Below are positions 48,201 to 56,372 of a stretch of 64,000 nt of DNA, piece by piece; positions within the stretch are counted from its first letter, which is position 1, and every line of letters begins with the position of its first letter. The stretch covers positions 124,001-188,000 of the forward strand of contig MVIG01000009.1 of assembly GCA_002086835.1 (NCBI GenBank). Reading direction: 5' to 3'. Source of the DNA: Mycolicibacterium porcinum. GTDB lineage: Bacteria > Actinomycetota > Actinomycetes > Mycobacteriales > Mycobacteriaceae. The translations under genes and the position numbers were made by a program. The notes beneath the pieces are model-generated. The model ran no database searches and was not told where the DNA came from. It saw nothing but the letters and a program-made list of their open reading frames with translations.

Positions 48201-50409
48201 CCAACCCGGCCACCGCCTTCTCCAGATCGGCTGCCGGACCCGACAGCACGGTGTTGGCGCCGTTGTACGCGGCGACGGACAGCGTGGGGTACTCGTCGGT
48301 GAGGCTTTCGACCCGCTCGGCTGCCGCGAACACCGCCACCATCCGGCCGCCGGCGGGCAGACTGCCGAAGAGGCGGCCGCGTTCGGCCATCAGTTGTGCG
48401 CCGTCTTCGAGGCTGAACACTCCTGCGACGCAGGCCGCCGAGTACTGGCCGACGCTGTGCCCGAGCACCACGTCGGGTTCGATTCCCCAGGACTGCCACA
48501 GCTGGGCCAGGCCCATCTCCAATGCGAACAGCGCGGGCTGGGCGTAGGACGTCTGCCGCAGCGTCTGTTCGGCGTCGGGGTCATGCTCTTCGCGCAAGCG
48601 CTCATCGGCGCTGTCCAGCGCGAAAATAACATCCAGCAGCGGCTTTTCGAGAACGTCCGCGACCGCGGCGGCACACCGGTCCAGCGTCTGGGCGAACACC
48701 GGTTCGGTGTCGTACAGCTCGCGGGCCATGCCGGGGTACTGGCTGCCCTGGCCGGTGAACAGCCAGGCCGTCTTCGGGGTGTCATGGGATTCCCCACGCA
48801 CCAGGCCAGGAGCCGGGCGGTCGTCTGCCAGCGCGCCGAGGAGTTCGACGGCGGCTTCTCGGGAATTGACCACCAACGCGGCGCGGTGTTCCAGGTGTGC
48901 TCGCCCGACGCCGGCGGTGAGGCAGACATCGGCCAAGGTGGCCTCCGGGTGCGCGGTCAACCAGCTGCGGTACTGGCCGGCGAGCTGCACCAGGGCAGCG
49001 GGTGTCCGCGCCGACAGCGGAAGCAGGCTGAATCGCTTGCCTTCGCCCGGGCCTGCTGCCTCAGGCGCGGCCACCGGTGGTGCCGGCTGTTCGGGGGCTT
49101 CTTCGAGGATGACGTGGGCGTTGGTCCCGGCGAATCCGAATGAGCTGACGCCCGCGATACGGGGCTGACCATTGCGTTCCCAGGGGGTTGCTTCTTTGAC
49201 GACCTCGACTGCGAGCCGGTCCCACGGAATGTGGGGCGACGGGTTCTCGAAGTGCAGGTGCTTCGGCAGCGTCTCGTTCTCGAGCGACAGGACCACCTTG
49301 ATGACGCCTGCGATTCCCGCGGCGGCTTCCAGGTGCCCGATGTTCGTCTTCGCCGAGCCGATCAGCAGCGGCCGGTCGGCTTCCCGGCCGGCACCGAGCA
49401 CCGCTCCCGCGGCCTGTGCCTCGATCGGATCACCCAGCGAAGTTCCGGTTCCGTGCGCTTCGAGGTACCCGACTTCGCTCGGCTCGAGGCCCGCACGTTT
49501 CAGCGCGGCCGAGATAACGCGTTGCTGCGCCACGCCATTCGGCACGGTCAACCCACCTGAGGCGCCGTCCTGGTTGATTGCGCTGCCGCGGATCACGGCG
49601 CGAATCTGGTCGCCGTCGCGGATCGCGTCCTCGAGGCGCTTGATGACGATGACGCCGCAGCCCTCACCGCGCACGTAGCCGTCGGCGGCGGCGTCGAACG
49701 TCTTGCAGCGGCCGTCGGGAGCGAGCATGTGAGCGCTGGAGAAGGTGATCATGGTGGCCGGTGTGAGCAGGACATTCGCCCCGCCGGCCAGTGCGAGGTC
49801 GCACTCGCCCAGGCTCAGCGCCTGGCAGGCCTGGTGGATCGCGACCAGCGACGAGCTGCAGGCCGTGTCGACGGCGACCGAGGGACCCTGCAGCCCCAGC
49901 CGGTAGCTGATCCGGCCCGCTGCGGCGGCGTTCGACGTCCCGATGGCCATGTAGGCCTCGATCTCGGGATATGTCAGCTCGTCAGAGGCCATGCCCAGGT
50001 AGTCGTGGGTGGCCAGACCCACGAACACACCGGTGTTGGTGTCAGCCAAAGCCGTTGGTGCAGTGCCTGAATGCTCGACCGCGCGCCACGCAGTCTCAAG
50101 CAGAAGTCGATGTTGAGGGTCCATCAACCGGACCTCGCGGGTCGACATCCCGAAGAACGGTGCGTCGAACCCGGTCACGTCGTCGACGAACCCCGCCCGG
50201 CGGGTCACGACCTTGCCCGGCGAGCCGGGTTCGGGGTCGAAGAACTCGTCGGCGTCCCAGCGGTCCTCGGGTATCTCCGACACCGCGTCGCGGCCCTCGC
50301 GCAACACATCCCAGAACGCTTCAGCGTCCGGCGCTCCAGGAAAACGTGCTGCGTAGCCGATTATGGCAAAGCGAGGGGTCGATTTGGTCGGATGTTCGGC
50401 GGTTCCCAT
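39271..50409 (-). CDS. pks: Bimodular type I polyketide synthase of the TPP (phleic acid) locus
   Basis: A 3712-residue synthase. Module 1: KS (about 12-440, Cys184, His319, His359), AT (about 545-860, GHSVGQ Ser652, HAFH at 750-753), KR (about 1195-1380, Tyr1345), ACP (Ser1514). Module 2: KS (about 1575-2000, Cys1747), AT (about 2120-2430, Ser2218, HAFH), DH (HVIYGTVVVP from His2519; Asp2687), ER (about 3020-3310), KR (about 3320-3510, Tyr3470), ACP (Ser3628). No thioesterase and no loading ACP. Both ATs carry the malonyl-type HAFH motif, so chains are unbranched. It is the expected elongase for FadD23-activated starters making polyphleic acids, probably iteratively. ATG preceded by AAGGAGG. 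A low-complexity Ala/Glu/Pro tail ends the protein. Confidence 0.92.
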   Translation of the reverse strand: MGTAEHPTKSTPRFAIIGYAARFPGAPDAEAFWDVLREGRDAVSEIPEDRWDADEFFDPEPGSPGKVVTRRAGFVDDVTGFDAPFFGMSTREVRLMDPQHRLLLETAWRAVEHSGTAPTALADTNTGVFVGLATHDYLGMASDELTYPEIEAYMAIGTSNAAAAGRISYRLGLQGPSVAVDTACSSSLVAIHQACQALSLGECDLALAGGANVLLTPATMITFSSAHMLAPDGRCKTFDAAADGYVRGEGCGVIVIKRLEDAIRDGDQIRAVIRGSAINQDGASGGLTVPNGVAQQRVISAALKRAGLEPSEVGYLEAHGTGTSLGDPIEAQAAGAVLGAGREADRPLLIGSAKTNIGHLEAAAGIAGVIKVVLSLENETLPKHLHFENPSPHIPWDRLAVEVVKEATPWERNGQPRIAGVSSFGFAGTNAHVILEEAPEQPAPPVAAPEAAGPGEGKRFSLLPLSARTPAALVQLAGQYRSWLTAHPEATLADVCLTAGVGRAHLEHRAALVVNSREAAVELLGALADDRPAPGLVRGESHDTPKTAWLFTGQGSQYPGMARELYDTEPVFAQTLDRCAAAVADVLEKPLLDVIFALDSADERLREEHDPDAEQTLRQTSYAQPALFALEMGLAQLWQSWGIEPDVVLGHSVGQYSAACVAGVFSLEDGAQLMAERGRLFGSLPAGGRMVAVFAAAERVESLTDEYPTLSVAAYNGANTVLSGPAADLEKAVAGLAADNIRCDWLETSHAFHSALLEPILDEFEAYANRFTFNAPQRILIDNRTGAALGRSVKMDGAYWRRHARQPVEFAKSVRTLADLNCKVLLEIGPRPVLTATALGAWPDPATAPRVIASLRPNTADHRQITEAVADAYVLGHLPDFNAFRQPHARKLDLPTYPFEHRQYWYRDNREEPNQQQHVAARTQAVRLLEDGRIEELAALLGGAGDDDQTLAVLTKLAAQHNQQRSTQSIADDRYEFRWDKAVTPLTGADAGESSWILIGDESEVIKPLVDALTARGQQHQILGLPASDADEAQLAEALRAAATGDATLRIIHVAGLDSGGAPSMRSLLRMQHQVLAGTRRLFRAAVAADLRAPIWLVTRGAQHVTDADTVTPEQSALWGFGRAAALELPQLWGGLADLSEATADEWAGLLSRVTTGSDAASKEDQLALRGQAVYVPRLVRPEDLPSGNPLALRDNATYLVTGGLGSIGLEVAGYLAAHGAKQLVLTSRREPGDAAQKRIDALRAQHGCEIRVATADVADAHDVARLLAGVRAELPPLAGIVHAAGENGTTPLSELDDAEVDRVFAGKVWGAWHLSEAVADENLDFFISTSSIASVWGGFGQTAYSAANAFLDGLAWRLRKQGIAGTSVNFGPWSAGMADAESRARLEQRGIKTLSPSDALAGLADVVATSAHGPAQGVIARIDWSRFLPLYQQAGRRAFLAELERELPAQVGATSPVTASGTTKLVEQLKNAPVQQRKKLLTDYLRESVAEVTRVDTAEIREDAGFFDLGMDSLMAVELRRRMEQGVGAEIPVTLVMDYPRISDVADYLLGDVLGLSEQAKPAPQLVSATTRTDDPIAVVAVSCRFPGAPNPEAFWDVLSGGVDAIREVPEERFDIDEFFDEDPDAPGKTYTRYGGFLDGIDGFDPEFFGISPREAVWIEPQQRLVLETVWEGLERAGHSPEALRGSRTGVFVGVAANEYAHLLSSEPIEKIEPHFITGNALNAISGRVAFALGLEGPAVAVDTACSSALVAVHQACQALQSDDCDMAVAGGVNVLLSPVTVVAASRARMLSPVGRCKTFDASADGYVRSEGCGILVLKRLSDAQRDGDRICAVIPGSGVNQDGASSGLTVPNGGAQQRLIGSVLARAGLNGGDVDYLEAHGTGTPLGDPIEVQAAAAAYGGSRDADRPLLMGSVKTNIGHTESASGAAGLIKVVLSLQHETLPQSLHFENPSPHIPWDSLPVRVVDEAMPWQPNGRPRRAGVSSFGFTGTNAHVLVEEAPQPAPADEPAADGDPADDVQTESAAEAQPAQVEVLTLSARSPEALAALAQRYESWLGAHPETDLADLCLTAGTGRSHFEHRAALVVDSVADARAGLAELAENRLRHGVVRGERPHHPMTAWLFTGQGSQYAGMARELFDTEPVFAETVRRCADAVKDILPQPLLEVLFADNRETGGKAAETLRHTSFAQPAIFAVEMGLARLWQSWGIEPDVVLGHSVGQYAAACVAGVFSLEDGARLMAERGRLFGSLPEGGRMVAIFADPKHVEQVAGEFPRVSVGAYNGPNTVLSGPGADLEQIVEKLEEEEGIRCTWLETSHAFHSELLDPVLDEFEAYAAQLQFAKPTMPLVCNRTGAVLTAQTPLDAQYWRRHSRQPVQFAESVRTVAALGCSILMEIGPQPVLTGAAVQVWPEHLAAPRAIVSMRKGVSDRRQIADALASAYVGGHRPDFNALHRGTRRRLELPTYPFQRRRFWPKGGGITADVNGTVGSGILGSGKDLASGDSVYTSRLSVKSQPWLSDHVIYGTVVVPGATYAAMALAAVGTPAHAKDVFFYEPIILPEKSSREVQLTLHPLDGGDGWKFQVHSRPYGERGADWSLNAEGTVVAGLSDDGAPEQSDPVDEAIERLERMRPQELFETFADLELAWGPTWSGSLKSLWLGEGEAIGDILVGEELAEQLGTEPMHPVLMDLCTGVAFPAFPALLAAEQGVNDLFLPLRYGQVTLKQKMPRRFYCRARWHESALDSETQVFDLDYLDRDGSYLGGVRDFTVKRAPREALLRGLGGDATRLMYTLGWHEVPVPPAPEGAAENTSGTWLIAGFDDLATKVPGCVPFDRSTDPELLGQVLAQAKDRGLPFAGVVWRAAAPSAGESSPDSQARLETEIANLLSAVHTVQGGEIKLPGGLWIVTERAVATESGEPVDPVQAALWGFGRTTINEEPALRAKLIDTDGSPEAVQALANLLITPVEEPEIAVRQGKLLASRLLPWARSGHLNVPRGNDYVLAPTERGAIDNLRITEKEVTAPDEGYVQVRVEAAGLNFRDVLNVLGLYPGDPGPIGGDFAGIVTQLGEGVTGVEVGQRVYGSMQGAFSSRFNVPAQFLAPIPDGISGVEAATIPAAALTVRLSFDWAQLKPGDKVLIHAASGGVGLAAIQMAQQCGAEVYATASTFKRATLRKLGVKYIYDSRTTDFADQILADTDGAGVDVVLNSLTSEGFIEATLKATAKNGRFAEIAKRDIWSAEQMAEARPDVAYEIVALDTVMFTEPDRIRDLLTEVSEGLANGYWKPLPAEIYPLTEARTAFRRMQQARHIGKIVCQMPNPLAPRPDRTYLITGGLGAIGLHTASYLAQLGAGDIVLTSRREPDADAQRLIEEITERNKTRIHVFTADVGEEAGVAKLLERIRAELPPLAGVAHLAGVLDDALLGQQSVERFRTTLAPKAFGAEYLDRLTKDDDLDFFIVSSSVSSLFGSPGQSNYATANALLDGLIAQRRAQGLPATGINFGPWGQGGMASSDAASANISAQGLIPLEPSAALAALSEVIANGTGQATVLKANWQRAAKVLGSQRPPILDLVLPSAVGEIVGDSEVLKQLLEIPVPQRAGFVTEFLQKEVQNFLRLASPPAATSRFLDLGTDSLMAIELRNRLHSQFGGKFTLNATAVFDYPTIGGLAEYLVAQLPDAEPAEAPKQTAPEAQAEATEQPTEQTDSPAQEPPVEAAAD

Positions 50410-50639
50410 GCCGCTGTCCTCCTTGCATCGGCGGTCACACGGTGACTACGCGGGACGTTTGTCGCACGCGAAAATTGTCCGCCCCCCGACGGCATTACGC
50501 ACTATTGCAGATGAACCTGTGGCTTGTGGGACGCAACTCGTCCCCTGAGGTGGGGTGGGCGGTTGCCAGCGGACCGAGGGTATGTTGGGCATCCACGGGG
50601 TGACCACGGCCACAGCGGCCAAACTGGGAGGGCGACCTT
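50410..50639. promoter_or_regulatory. Divergent pks/papA3 intergenic region
   Basis: 230 nt separate the pks start from the papA3 start. It must hold both promoters. Small dyads are visible (GTCAC-ACG-GTGAC at 50434-50446 and GGGACG-N5-CGTCCC near 50530), but no confident -10/-35 pair was found. Confidence 0.4.
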
Positions 50640-52061
50640 TTGCGTATCGGCAAGATAACTGTTGGGGCACTTGAGGAATGGGCGCTGAGTCCGGGCTCGG
50701 TAACTTCCTGGCACCCGACGCCCGCGGCTCAGGAAACTGCGCGCCAAGCTCCGCTGAGCTCGGTTCCAGTTAGCTACATGCAGAGTCAACATCTTAGAAA
50801 TTACTGCGAGAGAAACGCCGCGGGCCTGAACTTCTCGCGCCAGATCATCGCCAGTTGTGAAGTGCCCGGGCAGTGTGATATCGCGGCCATGGATCACGCG
50901 GTCAACTCTTACCTGCGCCGGCACGACACATTCCGCAGCTGGTTCAAGCAAGTTGAAGACGGCAAATTTGTTAGGCATGCGATCGAAGATCCCGCCGATA
51001 TCGAGTTCATGCCGGTCGATCAAGGTCATATGACCGTTGACGAAATTCACGCGCACGTCGTCGGCATCCCGAATCCGCTGGAATGGGGCTGCTTCACTTT
51101 CGGCATCATTCAGAACGAGAATCATTTCACATTCTTCGCGGCGATGGATCACGTGCACGGCGACGCAACGCTGATCGGCACGACGATGATGGAAGCCAAT
51201 GGCATGTACTCCGCGATGAGCGGAAGCGGGCAGGCTCTGCAATTGCCGGAGGCCGGCAGCTTCGACGATTTCTGCGTCCGCGAACGCGAGTACACCTCAG
51301 CCCTGACCCTGGATTCGCCCGGCGTACGCGCGTGGATCGAGTTCGCCGAGAATAATCGCGACGGCTTTCCGGAATTCCCACTGCCGCTTGGCAACCCGGA
51401 CAAGTCGATGAGCAGTGCCTGGAGTTCTCAGGTTCTGATGGACACCGCGCAGACCGAGCGCTTCGACGCCGCCTGCGCGGCGGCCGGTGCCCGTTTCGTC
51501 GGCGGTCTGTTCGCCTGCCTGGGTCTGGTCGAGCATGAGTTCACCGGTGCGCTGACCTATTACGGACTCACGCCGAGAGATTCGCGCACCGCCGGCGACA
51601 ATTTCATGACGCAGGGCTGGTTTACCGGCTTGATCCCGATTGTCGTACCCGTCGCGGCGACCTCTTTCAGTGACGCGGCCGGTGCGGCGCAGGCGTCATT
51701 CGATTCGGGTCTGGACATGGCGCGAGTGCCGTACTACCGCGTGCTGGAGTTGGCGCCGTGGTTGAACTGGCCGCAGCCGAACTTCCCGGTTTCGAATTTC
51801 CTGCACGGCGGCGCGGCTCCGCTCAACGCTATCCTTGCCGCGGGGGATCTGGGCCTCGCGAACAACATCGGGATGTACCCGGACAATCGGTTCTCGTACC
51901 AATTGACGATCTACATTTTCAGGTACGGCGAGGGCACGGTCATGGCGATCATGCATCCCGACAATGCCGTTGCCAAGAAATCGGTCACGCGGTACATGGA
52001 CGCGATGAGATCGGTGTCATCTCGGGTTGCTGACAGCGGGCACTGGGGGCGCGTCGCGTAG
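50640..52061 (+). CDS. papA3: PapA3-type acyltransferase
   Basis: A 473-residue polyketide-associated (Pap) acyltransferase of the condensation-domain superfamily. The catalytic HxxxD motif is His171-Asp175 (DHVHGD), and the N-terminal SVTSWHPTPAA and YMQSQHLRNY match PapA3/PapA1. In M. smegmatis PapA3 transfers acyl chains to trehalose in TPP synthesis; in M. tuberculosis it makes diacyltrehalose. The TTG start at 50640 is supported by GGGAGGG upstream and by the conserved N-terminus. A cytosolic enzyme, divergent from pks and 51 nt before mmpL10; base composition is slightly less GC-rich in places than its neighbours. Confidence 0.92.
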   Translation: MRIGKITVGALEEWALSPGSVTSWHPTPAAQETARQAPLSSVPVSYMQSQHLRNYCERNAAGLNFSRQIIASCEVPGQCDIAAMDHAVNSYLRRHDTFRSWFKQVEDGKFVRHAIEDPADIEFMPVDQGHMTVDEIHAHVVGIPNPLEWGCFTFGIIQNENHFTFFAAMDHVHGDATLIGTTMMEANGMYSAMSGSGQALQLPEAGSFDDFCVREREYTSALTLDSPGVRAWIEFAENNRDGFPEFPLPLGNPDKSMSSAWSSQVLMDTAQTERFDAACAAAGARFVGGLFACLGLVEHEFTGALTYYGLTPRDSRTAGDNFMTQGWFTGLIPIVVPVAATSFSDAAGAAQASFDSGLDMARVPYYRVLELAPWLNWPQPNFPVSNFLHGGAAPLNAILAAGDLGLANNIGMYPDNRFSYQLTIYIFRYGEGTVMAIMHPDNAVAKKSVTRYMDAMRSVSSRVADSGHWGRVA

Positions 52062-52112
52062 CGGCGAGCAAATGGATGCGATGCGCAACGTGGGCGCGAG
52101 GGTGAGGACGAG

Positions 52113-55091
52113 ATGCGACGGCTAGCCGATTTCGTGGTTCGGTGGCCCTGGGCGGTGATCGGGATCTGGGCGGCGCTGCTGGTGGCCCTGCCGCTGGCGT
52201 GTCCGTCGCTGAGCGACATGGCCCAGAAGCATCCGCTCGCGATCCTGCCCGGCGATGCACCGTCGAGTGTCACCGCCAAGAAGATGACCGAGGCCTTTCA
52301 CGAATCGGGCAACAACGACCTGCTGTTGGTGGCCCTGATCAACGAGAAGGGGCTGGGGCCTGCCGACGAGGCGACCTACCGCAAGCTGGTGGATGCGCTG
52401 CGCGACGACGTGACAGACGTCGAGAGCGTGCAGGATTTCGTCGCCACCCCACAACTGCGCCAATTCCTGACCAGCAAGGACAAGACCACCTGGGTGTTGC
52501 CGGTGGGCCTGGTGGGAGAGCTGGGCACGCCGCGGGCGATCGAGTCGTTCAATCGCGTCTCCGACATCGTCAAACTCAGTACGGCAGGCAGTCCGATGGC
52601 CGTACACCTCACGGGCCCCGCGGCCACGGCCGCCGACCTCACCGTCGCGGGTGAGAACGATCGGCTCCCGATCGAGCTCGCGATCGCGGTGCTGGTCCTG
52701 GCGGTGTTGCTGGTGGTCTATCGAAGTCCGGTGACCATGTTGTTGCCGTTGGTGACGATCGGGTCCTCCCTGCTGATCGCGCAGGCACTGGTGGCGGGAT
52801 TCTCCGAGCTCACGGGCGCCGGTGTCTCGAACCAATCCGTCGTATTCCTGAGCGCGATCATGGCCGGCGCGGGCACCGACTATGCGGTGTTCCTGATCAG
52901 CCGATATCACGACTATCTGCGGTCAGGTAAGGACTTTGACCAGGCGGTCCGGGCCGCGATGTTGTCGATCGGAAAAGTGATCACCGCATCCGCCGCGACG
53001 GTGGGCCTGACCTTCCTGCTGTTGAGCTTCACCAAGATGGGCGTGTTCAAGACGGTCGGGGTGGCAGCGGCGATCGGTATCGCCGTCGCCTACCTGGCCG
53101 GACTGACCCTGTTGCCGGCCATCCTGGTGCTGGTCGGACCGCGCGGCTGGGTCAAGCCGCGGCGCGAACTGACCGCCCGATTCTGGCGGCGTTCGGGAAT
53201 CCGTATCGTGCGCCGCCCCGTGCCGCATCTCGTTGCCAGTCTGCTCGTGCTGGCCTTGCTGGCCGGTGCCGCGATCTTCGCCAGCTACAACTACGACGAT
53301 CGCAAGGTCGTGGCGGCGTCGGCACCGAGTTCGATCGGGTACGCCGCGGTCGAACGCCATTTCCCGATCAGCCAGTCGATTCCCGAATACATCCTCATCC
53401 AGTCGCCGCACGACCTGCGCACCCCCCGAGGCATGGCCGACCTGGAGCAGATGGCTTCGCGCGTCGCGCAGTTGCCCGACGTCGGCCTGGTCAGCGGCAT
53501 CTCCCGCCCGTTGGGTGAGGTGCCTGCGGAATTCCGGGCCACGTTCCAGGCGGGCATCGTCGGTACTCGCCTGGCCGACGGCTCCCAGCAGATCGATCAG
53601 CGCTCCGGAGATCTCAACCGGCTGGCGGCCGGGGCCAACACGCTGGCCGGCAGCCTCGCTGACGTGCGCGCCCAGATCAACCAGATCGCGCCCAGCCTGC
53701 AGAGTGTGGTCGACACGTTCTCCTCGGCGCGCAGCGAATACGGCGGCGACAAGCTGGTGAAGGACGTCGCCACCGCGGCCAAGCTCGTGCAGAGCATCAA
53801 TGCCCTCTCGAATGCGATGGGGTACAACGTGTCCGCGGTCAAGAACATCTTCGGCTGGATCGAGCCGGTGCTGGCGGCGCTGCAGAACAACGCCGTCTGC
53901 GACAACAACCCCTCCTGCGCGGAGACCCGCATCCAGTTTCAGCGTCTGGTCGACGAGAACAACGCGGGCAGCCTCAGCGAGATCAACGATCTCGCGCATC
54001 AGCTGAACGGCGCGGGGGACGACAAGCAGTCCCTCAACTCCTCGGTCGCGAAGCTGAACGCGGCGCTGGCCAGCGTCAACAAGGCGGTCAATGCCATGGG
54101 GCTGAACAAGCCCGGTGGTCCGCAGTCGGGTTTGAAGGATCTGCAGTCAGGCGCCAACCGCCTCGCCGGTGGTAGCCGGGAAGTGGCTGGCGGCGTCGAC
54201 GAACTCGTCAAGCAGATCAAGGTGATCTCCGCCGGACTGGACCAGGCTTCGGCGTTCCTGCTCACGATGCGCAACGACGCCTCAGATCCGGCGCAGGCCG
54301 GGTTCAACATCCCGCCCGAGGTGCTGAACATGCCGGAGTTCAAGAAGGCGTCCTCGGCGTACGTCTCGCCGGATGGCCGGTCGGTGCGGTATCTCGTCCA
54401 GACCAAGCTCAATCCGTTCAGCTCCGAGGCGATGGATCAGGTCAATCAGATCCAGGACATCGCCCGCGGTGCCCAGCCGAACACCACGCTGGCCGATGCC
54501 TCGATATCGATGGGCGGCTTCCCGGCATCGCTGCGGGACACCCGTGACTACTACCAGCAGGACATCCGGTTCATCATGACCGCGACCCTGATCGTGGTGC
54601 TGCTGATCCTGATGTTGTTGCTGCGCTCGATCATCGCGCCGCTGTATCTCGTCGGGTCCGTGGTGGTCTCGTACTTCGCGGCGCTCGGCATCAGTGTCCT
54701 GGTGTTCCAGAACCTGCTGGGCCAGCAATTGCATTGGAGCGTGCCACCACTGGCCTTCGTGGTGCTGATCGCGGTGGGTGCTGACTACAACATGCTGCTG
54801 GTCTCGCGACTGCGGGACGAGTCGCCGCACAGCACTCGGTACGGCGTGATCCGTACCCTGAGTTCGACAGGCGGCGTGATCACCGCAGCGGGTCTGATCT
54901 TCGCCGCCTCGGTGGCCGGCCTGATGTTCTCCTCGATCGGCATAGTGGTACAGGGCGGCTTCATGATCGGCGTGGGCATCCTGCTGGATACCTTCGTGGT
55001 GCGCACCATCACGGTGCCCGCCATCGCCGCGCTCGTCGGTAAGGCGAACTGGTGGCCGTCACGATTGATCGGACGAAAGGTCCGCACGTGA
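52113..55091 (+). CDS. mmpL10: MmpL10-type acyltrehalose transporter
   Basis: A 992-residue MmpL-family RND transporter. Twelve membrane segments flank two periplasmic domains. The proton-relay pairs are Asp256-Tyr257 (GAGTDYAVFLISRYHDY) and Asp891-Tyr892 (GADYNMLLVSRLRDE). The second periplasmic domain has a long helical insert with a Cys pair (CDNNPSCAET). In the TPP pathway MmpL10 moves the acyltrehalose intermediate across the inner membrane. There is no MmpS partner in this locus, unlike the exporter at 30-33 kb. Preceded by a GAGGACGAG ribosome-binding site. Confidence 0.92.
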   Translation: MRRLADFVVRWPWAVIGIWAALLVALPLACPSLSDMAQKHPLAILPGDAPSSVTAKKMTEAFHESGNNDLLLVALINEKGLGPADEATYRKLVDALRDDVTDVESVQDFVATPQLRQFLTSKDKTTWVLPVGLVGELGTPRAIESFNRVSDIVKLSTAGSPMAVHLTGPAATAADLTVAGENDRLPIELAIAVLVLAVLLVVYRSPVTMLLPLVTIGSSLLIAQALVAGFSELTGAGVSNQSVVFLSAIMAGAGTDYAVFLISRYHDYLRSGKDFDQAVRAAMLSIGKVITASAATVGLTFLLLSFTKMGVFKTVGVAAAIGIAVAYLAGLTLLPAILVLVGPRGWVKPRRELTARFWRRSGIRIVRRPVPHLVASLLVLALLAGAAIFASYNYDDRKVVAASAPSSIGYAAVERHFPISQSIPEYILIQSPHDLRTPRGMADLEQMASRVAQLPDVGLVSGISRPLGEVPAEFRATFQAGIVGTRLADGSQQIDQRSGDLNRLAAGANTLAGSLADVRAQINQIAPSLQSVVDTFSSARSEYGGDKLVKDVATAAKLVQSINALSNAMGYNVSAVKNIFGWIEPVLAALQNNAVCDNNPSCAETRIQFQRLVDENNAGSLSEINDLAHQLNGAGDDKQSLNSSVAKLNAALASVNKAVNAMGLNKPGGPQSGLKDLQSGANRLAGGSREVAGGVDELVKQIKVISAGLDQASAFLLTMRNDASDPAQAGFNIPPEVLNMPEFKKASSAYVSPDGRSVRYLVQTKLNPFSSEAMDQVNQIQDIARGAQPNTTLADASISMGGFPASLRDTRDYYQQDIRFIMTATLIVVLLILMLLLRSIIAPLYLVGSVVVSYFAALGISVLVFQNLLGQQLHWSVPPLAFVVLIAVGADYNMLLVSRLRDESPHSTRYGVIRTLSSTGGVITAAGLIFAASVAGLMFSSIGIVVQGGFMIGVGILLDTFVVRTITVPAIAALVGKANWWPSRLIGRKVRT

Positions 55092-55186
55092 GAGGCGATC
55101 TTGAAGTTGCGCACGCAACAGTGGGTGAGCACGCACGTGTGATGTGTGTGAGACTACGAAACGAAGCGGGGCGATAGGGAGTGGAG

Positions 55187-56326
55187 ATGAAGAAACTCCT
55201 TGCAGGACTTGCATTGTTGATGGCCACCAGCGTCACCGGGTCCTCTGGCGTCCTCGGTAGTGCCTGGGCGGATGACGCGCCGGCCCCGACGCCGCCGCCG
55301 GGCGGCCCTGCCGCAGGCACACCGTCCAACCCTGGAACCGCCTACGCCCTGGGCGGCGCGCACGTCCTCGGTATCCCCTACGACGAGTACATCCGGATGA
55401 CCGGCGAGAAGTGGTTCCCCGGGATGAAGCGGACGAAGGTCGACTACCCGGCCGGTCAGGTTCAGGGGCACACCCTCGAGCGTTTCTTCCCCGGTATCGG
55501 TGCGCTCGGGGAGAAGTTCTACCCCGGTATCGGTCTCGACGGTCCCAGCATCGGCGAGTCGGTCGACGAGGGAGAAGGAAACCTCGACGCGGCGATCCGC
55601 AACGGCGGCAAGGGAACAGCGATGGGGCTGTCCGAGGGGGCGCTCGTGCTCAATGCCGTGAAGGCGCGTCTGGTCAATGACCCGACTGCGCCGCCGCCCG
55701 ACCAACTGAGCTTCGCCACATTCGGCGACCCGATCGCCAAGCATCCCTTCGGTGAGAGCTTCCTGACCCAGAACTTCCCGGTCGGCAGCGTCGTGCCGTT
55801 CATGGACTACCGGATCCCGGCCCCGGTGGAGAGCCAGTACCACACCGACCAGTACATCTCCGCCTATGACAGCATCGCCGACTGGCCGGACCGGCCCGAC
55901 AACTGGATGAGCGTGATCAACGCGATCGCCGGCCTGGCCACCGGCCACACCGCGATCGCATTCACCGATCCGAGCAATGTGCCGGCGCAGAACATCAGGA
56001 CGACGGTCAACTCCAAGGGCGCGACCACGACGACGTACATGGTTCCCGAAGAGCACCTGCCGCTGGTGTTGCCCTTCAAGTACCTCGGATATGACAAGAA
56101 CACGCTCAACGAGCTGGACCGCGTGCTGTTGCCGATGGTGGACGCCGGTTACTCGCGCAACGACGACCCGGCGACCGCACCGATCACCGTGGACCCGGTG
56201 CACGGCTTCGACCCGGCGGAAGTGACCGCTCCCGCCAACGAGGCAACCTTCGGCGGCAACACCGATCCGATGTCGGAGCTCGCCAACGCAGCGTTGTCAG
56301 TGCTGAACCCGCACGGTGCGGGCTGA
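55187..56326 (+). CDS. Secreted PE-PPE-domain hydrolase/transacylase of the TPP locus
   Basis: A 379-residue protein with an N-terminal Sec signal peptide (KK, hydrophobic core, cleavage after SAWA at residue 28), a Pro-rich linker and a PE-PPE alpha/beta-hydrolase domain. It has no PE or PPE secretion domain. The nucleophile is probably Ser149 in GLSEG; Asp232 (SIADWP) and His254 (TGHTA) are plausible triad members. In M. smegmatis the protein at this position, called PE, catalyses the last transesterification that converts diacyltrehalose to TPP outside the membrane. ATG at 55187 has AGGGAG 5 nt upstream; an in-frame GTG at 55181 is possible. Confidence 0.85.
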   Translation: MKKLLAGLALLMATSVTGSSGVLGSAWADDAPAPTPPPGGPAAGTPSNPGTAYALGGAHVLGIPYDEYIRMTGEKWFPGMKRTKVDYPAGQVQGHTLERFFPGIGALGEKFYPGIGLDGPSIGESVDEGEGNLDAAIRNGGKGTAMGLSEGALVLNAVKARLVNDPTAPPPDQLSFATFGDPIAKHPFGESFLTQNFPVGSVVPFMDYRIPAPVESQYHTDQYISAYDSIADWPDRPDNWMSVINAIAGLATGHTAIAFTDPSNVPAQNIRTTVNSKGATTTTYMVPEEHLPLVLPFKYLGYDKNTLNELDRVLLPMVDAGYSRNDDPATAPITVDPVHGFDPAEVTAPANEATFGGNTDPMSELANAALSVLNPHGAG

Positions 56327-56372
56327 CGCCGTTGCCGAACAGATTGATTCGACGAGTTACGGACGTGATGTG

